Of a stretch of 47,656 bases of DNA, positions 39,836-47,656 are shown one piece after another. The first letter of the stretch is position 1; the number at the start of each line of letters is the position of its first letter. The notes below the pieces were generated by a model, which did no database searches, had not been told where the DNA came from, and worked only from the letters and a program-made list of their open reading frames with translations. The position numbers and the translations under genes are program-made. Origin of the DNA: Gemmataceae bacterium (lineage in GTDB: Bacteria > Planctomycetota > Planctomycetia > Gemmatales > Gemmataceae); contig JAIBBI010000023.1 of the NCBI GenBank assembly GCA_019694755.1, positions 1 to 47,656 of the forward strand, written 5' to 3'.

Positions 39836-41635
39836 ATGAAACGGATCGCGATTGCACTGTTTCTCCTGGCCGGAGGAATGGGATTCGCCCAGCCGCCGGG
39901 CGACCCGCGCAGCCGCTCGGCCGCCGGGGCGCAGATCCAGGCCGGGCAGGTAATTGCCGAAGTCCGGATGGTGGACAACCAGGCCCGCCGGCTGCCCGCG
40001 CCGTCGCAGGCCGAGATCCGCCGGCAGTGCGACGTCTGCATCGTCAAGGCGACGCGGCTCCAGCAATCCATCGCGGCGTTTCAGCCGCTGCCGGCCCTCG
40101 TCGCCCAGTATCAGGATCTCGACCGCGAAGTGGATCAACTCGTCGCGAAGACGCGGGCCTTCGCCGCCAACGACGCACTGGTGCTCGCGGCCGCGGGCAA
40201 GGCCGACTTCGCATGCGCCCGGCTCGGCGCGGCACTGAACTTCGGTGGCGGTCCGCCGATCCCCCCGGGCGGCGGACTGAACGACCCGCAGCGCGACGCC
40301 CTCCGCCGACTGGCGCGTTCACTCAATCAGCAGACCGACGCGCTTCTGGTCATCGCCCGGCAGACGCTGCCGCCGGACCGCTTCGGCCGGCAACTGGAGC
40401 AGGACATCCGGCAATTCGCCCGCTCGGCCGACCGCATCGTCGACCTGCTCAACGGCCCCGCCCGCATCGAACAGATCCAGGCCGAGTTTCCGCCCGTCCA
40501 GGTCCGCTGGGTCGCGCTCGCGCAGTCGCTCGGCGGTGCGGGCATCGCGCCGTACCCGCAGTTGCGACTCCAGGCCGCGCAGGTCGATCAGTCGTACCGC
40601 GTGCTGGCCGCGGCGCTGGGCATGCCCGTCGGCGGCGGCCCCGTCGTGCCGCCCGGCCCGGGCATTCCGCCGCCGGTGGTCGATCCCGGCTTCCCGATCT
40701 GCAATCACCGCGATCAGGGCATCATCGCGCTCGGCGCGGGCGAGGGCGGCGTGCCTGTCGTCCGCCTGTTGCTCGATCGCCGGGGCCAGGCTCAGCAGGA
40801 TTTCATGGCGTACGACGCCGGTTTTCAGGGCGGCGTCCGCGTCGCCGTGGCGGATGTCAACGGCGACGGCATCGTGGACGTCATCACCGCGCCGGGGCCG
40901 GGCGGGCCGCCGCTGGTGCGGGTCTTCAACGGGCGCGACCTGTCGCTGATCAACCAGTTTCACGCCTACGATCCGCTGATGCTGAGCGGCGTGTGGGTGG
41001 CGGCCGGGGACTTCAGCGGCACCGGGCGGGCCGACATTGTCACTGGCGCGGGCGACGGCGGCGGGCCGCACGTCCGCGTGTTCGACGGGATGACGCTCCA
41101 GGTGAAAGCCGAGTTCTTCGCCTACGACCAGCGATTGACCTGCGGCGCGCGGGTGGCCGTCGCCGATGTCGATGGCGACCGCATCCCCGACGTGATTACC
41201 GCGCCGGGGCCCGGCGGCGAACCGCTCGTGAAAGTGTTCAGCGGGCGGAACGCCCAGCCGATCGCCGGCTTCTACGCCTACGAGCGGGCGTTTCTCGGCG
41301 GCGTGTTCGTGGCGGCGGCCGACGTAACGGGGAACGGTCGCGCGGAGATTGTGACCGGGCCGGGCGCGAACGGCGGCCCGCACGTCCGCATGTTTGACCC
41401 GATGACCGGGGCGGCGATCGGCGAAGTCTGGCCGTACGACCGCAACTTCCTGGGCGGAGTCCGCGTCGCGATGTTCGATGCCGACCGCACCCGGCAGCCC
41501 TCGCTCCTGGTCGCGCCCGGACCGGGCGTACCGCCGGTCGTGCGCATCATCGGCGCCCGCAACGGGCAGGTCGTCAGCGAGTTCTCCGCCTTCGATCCGA
41601 ACTTCCGCGGCGGAGCCTGGGTCGCGGGGAACTAG
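39836..41635 (+). CDS. secreted FG-GAP/VCBS-type beta-propeller protein
   Basis: A 599-residue protein from the ATG at 39836, with GGAAAGGA at good distance. A signal peptide (IAIALFLLAGGMGFAQPP) is followed by a helical region (to about 260), a glycine/proline hinge (VGGGPVVPPGPGIPPP), and then repeated blades of about 60-70 residues containing VAVADVNGDGIVDVITAPGP, IVTGAGDGGGPHVRVFDGMT and similar. The DxNxDGxxD calcium loops fit FG-GAP repeats. Such proteins commonly bind surface partners. Its stop codon overlaps that of the convergent CotH-like gene in the palindrome CTAG. Confidence 0.85.
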   Translation: MKRIAIALFLLAGGMGFAQPPGDPRSRSAAGAQIQAGQVIAEVRMVDNQARRLPAPSQAEIRRQCDVCIVKATRLQQSIAAFQPLPALVAQYQDLDREVDQLVAKTRAFAANDALVLAAAGKADFACARLGAALNFGGGPPIPPGGGLNDPQRDALRRLARSLNQQTDALLVIARQTLPPDRFGRQLEQDIRQFARSADRIVDLLNGPARIEQIQAEFPPVQVRWVALAQSLGGAGIAPYPQLRLQAAQVDQSYRVLAAALGMPVGGGPVVPPGPGIPPPVVDPGFPICNHRDQGIIALGAGEGGVPVVRLLLDRRGQAQQDFMAYDAGFQGGVRVAVADVNGDGIVDVITAPGPGGPPLVRVFNGRDLSLINQFHAYDPLMLSGVWVAAGDFSGTGRADIVTGAGDGGGPHVRVFDGMTLQVKAEFFAYDQRLTCGARVAVADVDGDRIPDVITAPGPGGEPLVKVFSGRNAQPIAGFYAYERAFLGGVFVAAADVTGNGRAEIVTGPGANGGPHVRMFDPMTGAAIGEVWPYDRNFLGGVRVAMFDADRTRQPSLLVAPGPGVPPVVRIIGARNGQVVSEFSAFDPNFRGGAWVAGN

Positions 41636-43455
41636 CGCTTGCCCGCGGGGGGCAACTCGCGGATGGCCGGGAGCTCGAGCAGGTACTTGCGTCGCCCCTC
41701 GGCAAACGCCCGCAGGCTCAACTCGTTGCCCGGCCGGCGGCGCGGCTGCCCCTCACCGGCCGGCGGCGGCGGAGCGACCGTGTCGGCCGTCGCTTTCTGG
41801 AAGGCCGCGTACGATTCCAACTTCCGCGTATCGGCTTCGACTTCCTTCTCGATGAGTTTGCGGTAATCCGCGATCACCGGCCCGAGTTTCTCCCAGTCGA
41901 GCGACTCCTTCGCAATCGTGCGCACGTGCTCGAGGTAGCGCGTTCGGAGTTCCGGCACGGCAAGGAGTTTGCTGCGGAGCGGCATCCGCGCGCTGTCGAG
42001 GCCCGTCAGCGGGTCGAGTTCCAACCCGTTGCGACCGCCCAGGCCTCCGCCCGGCCGGCCCATCGGCCCGCGGCCTTTATCATCACCCTTGTCCTTTTCG
42101 CGGTCGCGCGGCGGGCCGTCACCCTTTTCACGCTCGCGCGGTGGCCCGTCGAACTTGTCCTTTTCGCGGTCGCGCGGCGGTCCGTCGAATTTGTCCTTGT
42201 CCTTGTCCTGGCCTGGGCCGCCGAACGGACGGAACATGCCGCCTCCCGGCGGGCCGAACCCGGGACCGCCCATCGCCCCGTGAAACGCCTCATTCATGTC
42301 GTGGGGGACTACATGGAAGATTCCCTTTTCGTCCTGAAAAAGGCTGTAATCGCTGGCCCGCACCCAGTAGCCGTCGTTGTTGATGAGTGCAATGTCGAGG
42401 GCGAGAAACCAGAGCACGCCCTCGATATCGAGCATCGGCTTAAGCGCTTCGACGAGCTGATCCGGCGGCGTCGTGTTCAGGGTCTTGCAGAGTTTGATGA
42501 GGTCCTGCCATGCCTTGGCGTTATCTTCCGACTTCATTTCGAATCGTCGCTTGTAGTCGGCGACGTTGTCGCCGGTGTATTCGAGGCCGCTCCGAGCCCC
42601 GGGGTTGCCGCGGACTTTCCAGCGGTGGCCCTTCTTCGTCTTGAAGTTCTCCTCGATGAAGTGCTTGTCGAACTGCTCGACGCTGGCGTACACGCCCCAC
42701 GACTCACCGTTGACGACGACTTTCACGAAGTTCGCCTGCGGGCACGGAATGTACTGCCGGGCGATGTGCGAGAACAGCACGGTGCTCATCATCGAGGCGT
42801 CGTCGTGCCCGTTGAGCAGGTTCAGCGTCTTCGACCCGTACAGCCGCTGGCGCTTGTCCGCGAGGTCCATGGAGACGTTGAACGACCGCTTGGACCCGGT
42901 CGGCACCATCATGTACGACGACGCGCCGCGGAAATGCACGCCGACGTTCTTGTACGTCTTGCCGTCGACGGTCATCGTCGCGGGCACTTCGACGTCGGTG
43001 CCGTGGAAGTCTTCGAGTTCCTTTTCCCAGTCGCTGCTTGTGAATTCGAGGAAGATCGTCCGTAGGATCTTGCCGTCATAGAGCGGCTTGCCGGGATACT
43101 TCGGGGCGTCGGCGACGGCGACTTTGGGGCCGGGCCGGGGCTTCTCGGCCTCCCCGCCGCCCTTCATTTTGAACCCGCCGGGCGGCCCCTTGCCGAATCC
43201 GCCGCGCCCGCCGGCGTTCTTCTTCACGAACTCGCGGGCTTCCTTGCGTTCTTCGTCGTCGAGCCAGCCGTCGCCATTCTTGTCGAACTGTTTCAGGATC
43301 GGTCGTTTCGCCCCCATGCCCGGCGGGCCGAACCCACCCTTGAACACGTCGCCCTTCGGGTCGCCGTCGCGCGGCGGGCCCGGCGGCTGCGCCACGAGTG
43401 CGACCGCGCCCAGACTTATGACACCCGCGAATACAAGCAGTGATCGGCGCAGCAT
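41632..43455 (-). CDS. secreted CotH-kinase-family protein with EF-hand
   Basis: A 607-residue exported protein with a signal peptide (LLVFAGVISLGAVALVAQPP). An EF-hand loop follows at about 58-69 (DKNGDGWLDDEE). The CotH kinase-like core shows YKNVGVHFRGASS, SLNLL-type KTLNLLNGHDDASMMS, FVKVVVNGESWGVYASVEQF, DKHFIEENF and the catalytic VPHDMNEAF. CotH proteins are atypical protein kinases on spore coats and surfaces of other bacteria. Within the core, at about residues 388-480, is a highly charged Pro/Gly-rich stretch (DKDKFDGPPRDREKDKFD) that the kinase fold does not explain. The C-terminus is helical. A secreted kinase or a binding homologue is possible. Confidence 0.85.
   Translation of the reverse strand: MLRRSLLVFAGVISLGAVALVAQPPGPPRDGDPKGDVFKGGFGPPGMGAKRPILKQFDKNGDGWLDDEERKEAREFVKKNAGGRGGFGKGPPGGFKMKGGGEAEKPRPGPKVAVADAPKYPGKPLYDGKILRTIFLEFTSSDWEKELEDFHGTDVEVPATMTVDGKTYKNVGVHFRGASSYMMVPTGSKRSFNVSMDLADKRQRLYGSKTLNLLNGHDDASMMSTVLFSHIARQYIPCPQANFVKVVVNGESWGVYASVEQFDKHFIEENFKTKKGHRWKVRGNPGARSGLEYTGDNVADYKRRFEMKSEDNAKAWQDLIKLCKTLNTTPPDQLVEALKPMLDIEGVLWFLALDIALINNDGYWVRASDYSLFQDEKGIFHVVPHDMNEAFHGAMGGPGFGPPGGGMFRPFGGPGQDKDKDKFDGPPRDREKDKFDGPPREREKGDGPPRDREKDKGDDKGRGPMGRPGGGLGGRNGLELDPLTGLDSARMPLRSKLLAVPELRTRYLEHVRTIAKESLDWEKLGPVIADYRKLIEKEVEADTRKLESYAAFQKATADTVAPPPPAGEGQPRRRPGNELSLRAFAEGRRKYLLELPAIRELPPAGKR
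42088..42189 (-). repeat. tandem 33-36 bp repeat within the CotH-like gene
   Basis: About three units of CTTGTCCTTTTCGCGGTCGC type (plus-strand reading) repeat with small differences and encode the DKFDGPPRDREK-like run. They account for part of the low-complexity insert in the kinase-like core. The unit length is a multiple of three, so expansion keeps the frame. Confidence 0.8.
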
Positions 43456-43529
43456 GAAATGTCCCCCGTGGCATCAGGATTATCACGAGCAACATGAAGA
43501 TGAGATGAAGGGGCCCGCGCTACGACGGA

Positions 43530-45497
43530 TTAGGCGTTGGCTTTGGTTTCCAGGAACTTTCGGAGTCTCTTGAGCGATGCAAAGTAATACGATGCGAGAT
43601 CGCCGCCGTTGGCTGCGTTGTTCGCGGTGGTGTCCTGCGGCAATGGCCCGATCGGGTCGGAAATCACCGCGCCGTTGAGGCGTGCGGTCAGCGGAGTAAC
43701 ACCGCTCCCGACTCGGGAGTACCGCACGGTGTAGTTGCCTGGCTTGAGCAGCACAGCACGCGCACTGGCCGCCGACCCGGACTTCACCGTCACGTCGTAC
43801 ACGATCGACCCGTTCGACTCGATCGTCATGCGGATCGCGTCGTCGGACGCGCCGGACACGGACAGCAGGAAGTGAAACACCTGGCTCTGCAACACGACCA
43901 GGGTATCGACGGTCTGCGTCGAGACCGAGACGGTCTCGAACTCGGTCGGGGTGACGGCCGGCGCGCTGGTGTAGGCCGTCACCGTGTAGTTGCCAATCTG
44001 CCCCGCCGTCATGCCGGTCACGCGGACGTAGTACGCGCCGGTCGGGCTGAGGTTGGTCGCTTGAATCGTGAACCGCCCGTCGCCGTTGGCGAGCACCATA
44101 GCGGCGATCACCTGACCAGCCCCGTTGACGAGTTCTGCCTTCGGCACGATGCCGTTGACCGACGTGGCACGTGTCGTGATCGTCAGGGTGAGCGGGGTGG
44201 TCTGGTTCGGCGTCTTGATGCGGTAAATATCGATGTCGCTGGCCGACTGGAGCGTACCGGTCGTCGAATACACGCCGCGGGCCGTGGTCGACCGCAGTGG
44301 GTCGGCATCGGCGATGGTGTCGTTGGTGCCGTTATCCGGGAAGAAGCAGTGATCCCCGGAGTGGGTCAGGATCGTATTGATCTCGCACGAGTCGAGCCCG
44401 TCGAACGGCCCGGTCATGACCATGGGCAGGCCGGCGAGCATTGCCGGACTGACGGCGGCGTCATAGGTAACGGCCGCGGAATAGCGGCCGATCCCGAATA
44501 CGTCGGGGGTCGCGCCTTCAATCTTGAGGTAGTATCGGGAACCGGAAAAGACTCGCGGGATCTTGATCTCAACGTACCCGCCGCCCAGTTGGGTCGACGT
44601 CTGCTGGCTCACCAGCGTCCCGGCCGTGTTGTAGACCGAGACCTTCGGGTTCATCAGGCTGATACCGCGGGTCTGCACACGGTAGGTCGCGCTGCCATTG
44701 TAGCCCAGCGGCACATCGAGCCTGTAGAAGTCGACGTCGCTGTTGGTGGTGACATCGCCGAAGAAGACGACCGGGGCCGACTTCGACTGGGTGTTCTGCC
44801 CGCGGCCGTGCCCGCCCGGTGGCGACACCGAGATGATCCGCGTCGCGGTCCAGATCGTGTTGTTGGCCGCATCGGCGTCGTACATGTCGGGCTGGCGGAC
44901 GCCGTACATGTCCTGAATGGTCGCGACATCCACAGCACCCAGCTTCGTGACGGCCGAGGCGGGCGCGTTGTACATGGCCGAGCCCGGCGTGTCGATCTCG
45001 TCGACACCGAACGCGTGGCCGAACTCGTGCAGGAACACCGAATAAAGTGTGTGGTGATCGGGATCCAGTTCATTGTTGCTGTTGTAAATCACCTCGCCGG
45101 ACCACGAGTCTGCGAAGTACGGGTCGGGCGGCAGGCCGATCGCGAGCACGTTGGCCGCGAGGTCAGTTGCGCCGATGCGGATGTCTCCGGCGACCCGGCC
45201 CGCGCTGCCGATCGCGTTCGACCCGAACGCCAGGCCGGCATCGCTGACCAGCCCGACATCGATATTGGTGACCGACGCCCACGACTGAAGCGCACGCAGG
45301 ATGTCGCGTTGCCAGACGCTGGTGCCGGCTTGGGAATTCAAGGTCTGAAACAGATTGCTCGTCGAGCCCGAGATGGCCGTCTGGTCGGGTGCGAAACTCA
45401 CGGTGAGGTGACGGGCGTCGGCCCACGGAATGCCGAACGTGGCCGGGACAAGCCGGGATTCCAGCGACAGTAAATCGAGCCGGATGCGGCGTTTCAT
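43530..45497 (-). CDS. secreted matrixin-like metalloprotease with planctomycete N-terminus
   Basis: A 655-residue protein from an ATG at 45497, chosen because the N-terminus then starts MKRRIRLDLLSLESRLVPAT, the planctomycete surface-protein pattern. The protease domain has zinc motif HEFGHAFGVDE (His157, Glu158, His161), with Glu167 where matrixins have the third His, and Met-turn SAMYNA near 175. Two PPC-like beta domains follow at about 250-360 and 400-520 (DVDFYRLDVPLGYNG; DIDIYRIKTPNQTT). The C-terminus is a beta-rich extension ending KRLRKFLETKANA. It lies 53 bases after the kinase gene and is probably co-transcribed with it. It would act outside the cytoplasm. Confidence 0.87.
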   Translation of the reverse strand: MKRRIRLDLLSLESRLVPATFGIPWADARHLTVSFAPDQTAISGSTSNLFQTLNSQAGTSVWQRDILRALQSWASVTNIDVGLVSDAGLAFGSNAIGSAGRVAGDIRIGATDLAANVLAIGLPPDPYFADSWSGEVIYNSNNELDPDHHTLYSVFLHEFGHAFGVDEIDTPGSAMYNAPASAVTKLGAVDVATIQDMYGVRQPDMYDADAANNTIWTATRIISVSPPGGHGRGQNTQSKSAPVVFFGDVTTNSDVDFYRLDVPLGYNGSATYRVQTRGISLMNPKVSVYNTAGTLVSQQTSTQLGGGYVEIKIPRVFSGSRYYLKIEGATPDVFGIGRYSAAVTYDAAVSPAMLAGLPMVMTGPFDGLDSCEINTILTHSGDHCFFPDNGTNDTIADADPLRSTTARGVYSTTGTLQSASDIDIYRIKTPNQTTPLTLTITTRATSVNGIVPKAELVNGAGQVIAAMVLANGDGRFTIQATNLSPTGAYYVRVTGMTAGQIGNYTVTAYTSAPAVTPTEFETVSVSTQTVDTLVVLQSQVFHFLLSVSGASDDAIRMTIESNGSIVYDVTVKSGSAASARAVLLKPGNYTVRYSRVGSGVTPLTARLNGAVISDPIGPLPQDTTANNAANGGDLASYYFASLKRLRKFLETKANA

Positions 45498-45549
45498 GAA
45501 TTGCCCGCCCACAACGTCTGACAAGATAATACCATTTTCGCCGTCCCGA

Positions 45550-47656
45550 TCAACCACCCGCTTGCCGGCGGGGGCTGTTTTGCTTCGCGCCGGCCACCAG
45601 TCGCCGGACCTCCGGAAGGGCCCGGAGCGAGGCCAGTTCCGGGTCGGAATCGATCAGGTCCAAGCCGTAGCCGAGGTGAACGGCCTGGCTGAGCAGGAAC
45701 AAAGCCCGGTCGCGGTCGGCCGGGCGGTCCTGGGCGGTGAGGGCGTAAATCCCCGCAACTGCATATATGACGCTCGGCCGGCTTTCTAGTTCCATGGCCC
45801 GCGCGGCATCCTCCCGGGCCTCGGCGAACCGCTTCGCCCGGGCCCGCAAGACGCCCCGCGTCGCCCGGGTGATCGCCGCCGCCGGATCGACCCGCACCGC
45901 TTCGTCGAGCGCGGCCAAGGCCTCGGCCGGTCGCTTCAGAATGGCATCCTCGATGTATGCACGATTCTCATAGGCCAGGCGCGAGGCCGGGTATTCGACC
46001 AGGCATTGCTCCAGATCTTTCAGCGCGGCCTGCGGATCGCCCGGGAGTCGGGCGAGGGCCCGCGCCTGCCAGTCGGCCTCGGTCTGCGGGGCGGACCCGA
46101 AACCGGTGGCGCGATCCTCAGCCGCACCGGATTTGTTTCCGCGATTGTCGCGGATCCGGGCCCGCAGGAAGTGCAGCCGGGTCTCGGGGTAGCCGCCCTC
46201 GATGGCGGCCGTGATGTCCGCCTCGGCCCCGGCCAGGTCGCCCTTCGCCATCTTGATCAGCCCGCGGTCGAGCCGCGCGGCCATGACATCGGGGGCCAAA
46301 GCCACAGCCCGGTCGAGATCGGGCAGCGCGTCGTCGTCCCGGCCCATTGCGTGCAGGACGTTGCCGCGGGCACGCCAGACATCGGACCGCTTCGGGCTGA
46401 GCGCGATACATGCCGAGAAGCTGGAAAGTGCGTCGTCGAGCCGCCCGGCCGACTGCGCCGCCATGCCACGGGTGTACCACGCCAGCACCGAGGTCGGATC
46501 GGACTGCGTGGCCCGGGCCAGAGCGGCTGCGGCCTCGCGGGGTCGATTCCGCCCGAGCAGGATCTGCCCGCTGAGGAAGGCGTCGGCCGAGTCCGGCGTC
46601 CCGGCCGCCAGGGCGACCTCGTCGAGCGTCTTCGGGTCGGCGAGCCAGCGACTCTGATCGCGGACCACTGCGCCGAGCGGGCCGGAGTTGAGTAGCCGGC
46701 CGGCATGTTCATTCCAGTGTCGGGCAGCGTCGAGGTGTTGCTGCCGGACCGCGGGGTCGCCGGTCCGCCCGGCGGCCTGCCACTCGGACCGCGCGAGCAG
46801 GTATGCCAGTCGGCCGCGCTCTTCGGGCAATTCCGGGCTTGCGTCCGGGAATCGTTCCCACGCCCGGCGCGCTGCCGCGGTGCCGAGTTTCCACTGTTCC
46901 GGGTCGGGCGACGGATGCGCGAGGGCGATCTGCGCCGCGCGGACATCGTCTTCGAAGACCCGATAATTGTCACGCTGGGCCAGCAGTTGCCGGTCCTGAT
47001 GAATCCGTAAGCCGGCCAACGTTGCGGCGAACAACAGCACGGCCGACACGGTCGCGACCGTGGCCCCAGAGGTCGCCGACGGGTGCCGGCGGACCCACTT
47101 GCCCGCCCGCTCGCGCCACGACGGCTCGCGCTGGTGGCGCAGCGGCTCGTGGCGTCGCTGGGCCGCGAGGTCTTCGGCCAGTTCGCGGGCCGACGGATAC
47201 CGCTGCTCCGGGTCGGGCGTCAGGCACTTGGCCACGATCGCCGCGAGCGCGGGCGACACATCGGGATTCCACCGGCGAGCGCTGTCGGGCGCGTGGCTCC
47301 GCGCTTTGGAAAGCTCGGCCAATGCTGCGTCGACCGATCCACCGGGCCAGGTCACCGTCGGCCGGCCCGTGAGCAACTCGTACAGGATCAGGCCGACGGC
47401 GTATACATCGGCCCGGGCATCGGATTGCGGGCCCTTGCCGGCGTAGTAGCGGATCTGCTCGGGGGCCATGTAGGGTAGTGTGCCGCCGACATAGGCCGAC
47501 TCCACCTTGCCCGCCATGCCCTTTCCGTCGGCCAGGTTGAAGTCGAGCAACAGCGGTTCGCCGTCGTCGGCCAGGAGGATGTTCGCGGGCTTCAGGTCGC
47601 GGTGGAGGATGCCGCGGGCGTGGGCGTGGGCCAGGCCCTCGGCTAGCCGCCAGGCG
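45550..47656 (-). CDS. Ser/Thr protein kinase with TPR tail, 5' end outside the window
   Basis: The gene runs in from the right edge, so the kinase N-lobe is missing. Visible are HRDLKPANILL (catalytic loop), then DFN at 47536-47544 in place of DFG, the activation-segment end GTLPYMAPEQI, DVYAVGLILYELLTGRPT and KCLTPDPEQRYPSA. After the kinase domain come a basic stretch and one membrane span (TVATVSAVLLFAATLAG), and then at least six TPR-like repeats (AWYTRGMAAQSAGRLDDALS). This is the planctomycete membrane kinase layout with TPRs outside. Targets are unknown. The matrixin-like gene follows downstream. Confidence 0.9.
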   Translation of the reverse strand, partial: AWRLAEGLAHAHARGILHRDLKPANILLADDGEPLLLDFNLADGKGMAGKVESAYVGGTLPYMAPEQIRYYAGKGPQSDARADVYAVGLILYELLTGRPTVTWPGGSVDAALAELSKARSHAPDSARRWNPDVSPALAAIVAKCLTPDPEQRYPSARELAEDLAAQRRHEPLRHQREPSWRERAGKWVRRHPSATSGATVATVSAVLLFAATLAGLRIHQDRQLLAQRDNYRVFEDDVRAAQIALAHPSPDPEQWKLGTAAARRAWERFPDASPELPEERGRLAYLLARSEWQAAGRTGDPAVRQQHLDAARHWNEHAGRLLNSGPLGAVVRDQSRWLADPKTLDEVALAAGTPDSADAFLSGQILLGRNRPREAAAALARATQSDPTSVLAWYTRGMAAQSAGRLDDALSSFSACIALSPKRSDVWRARGNVLHAMGRDDDALPDLDRAVALAPDVMAARLDRGLIKMAKGDLAGAEADITAAIEGGYPETRLHFLRARIRDNRGNKSGAAEDRATGFGSAPQTEADWQARALARLPGDPQAALKDLEQCLVEYPASRLAYENRAYIEDAILKRPAEALAALDEAVRVDPAAAITRATRGVLRARAKRFAEAREDAARAMELESRPSVIYAVAGIYALTAQDRPADRDRALFLLSQAVHLGYGLDLIDSDPELASLRALPEVRRLVAGAKQNSPRRQAGG

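Noticed and set aside
43872-45473. 533-codon plus-strand open frame opposite the matrixin-like gene
   Set aside because: It is a codon shadow. The minus-strand frame has the N-terminal surface motif, zinc motif and PPC-like domains.

Overview
The window is high-GC chromosomal DNA of a planctomycete, most likely the Gemmataceae (Gemmata and relatives). The evidence is a giant PQQ-propeller/TPR secreted protein, two surface proteases whose N-termini carry the planctomycete 'LExR' export-type motif, a type I dockerin repeat, a membrane Ser/Thr kinase with DFN in place of DFG and a TPR tail, a MoxR/DUF58/BatA cluster, and a SpoVG with an inserted zinc ribbon. No rRNA, tRNA, CRISPR array, transposase or phage gene was recognised.

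Layout. (1) 1-9567, minus strand: a PQQ/TPR protein, a terpene-cyclase-fold protein, MoxR ATPase, an ART-fold-like small protein, an unknown protein, a DUF58 protein and a BatA protein cut by the window edge. They read as one long envelope-related transcription unit. (2) 9750-11265, minus: ispE followed by spoVG and a clear terminator. (3) 11569-17398, plus: ABC-F ATPase, a pseudo-caspase/S41 protease fusion with a downstream terminator, a proline-rich lipoprotein, and MsrA. (4) 17435-19607, minus: SelB and a small membrane protein. (5) 19643-21608, plus: DinB-like protein, GmhA-like SIS protein, zinc-ribbon membrane protein. (6) 21687-24114, minus: a four-gene envelope cluster (YiiX-like amidase, DUF4239, AIM24, LapA). 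(7) 24246-28115, minus: a 1289-residue metalloprotease with a dockerin. (8) 28313-34340, plus: six genes joined by five consecutive 4-base start/stop overlaps (FAD oxidoreductase, two GT2 glycosyltransferases, a polytopic membrane protein, an NAD-epimerase-like protein, a TIM-barrel sugar isomerase). This looks like an undescribed lipid-linked sugar pathway and is the strongest candidate for a new system here. (9) 34354-37311, plus: an island of small orphan genes, less GC-rich, containing two near-identical 118-bp truncated copies of the 3' end of a small membrane-protein gene. (10) 37467-39740, minus: DUF418 membrane protein, acyl-CoA thioesterase, DMT-like membrane protein. (11) 39836-41635, plus: FG-GAP-like propeller protein. 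(12) 41632-47656, minus: CotH kinase-like protein, matrixin-like protease, and a Ser/Thr kinase that runs off the right edge.

The dominant theme is the cell envelope and secreted proteins. Housekeeping functions (ispE, spoVG, msrA, selB, ABC-F) are interspersed. All calls come from reading motifs and gene arrangement. No database search was made.
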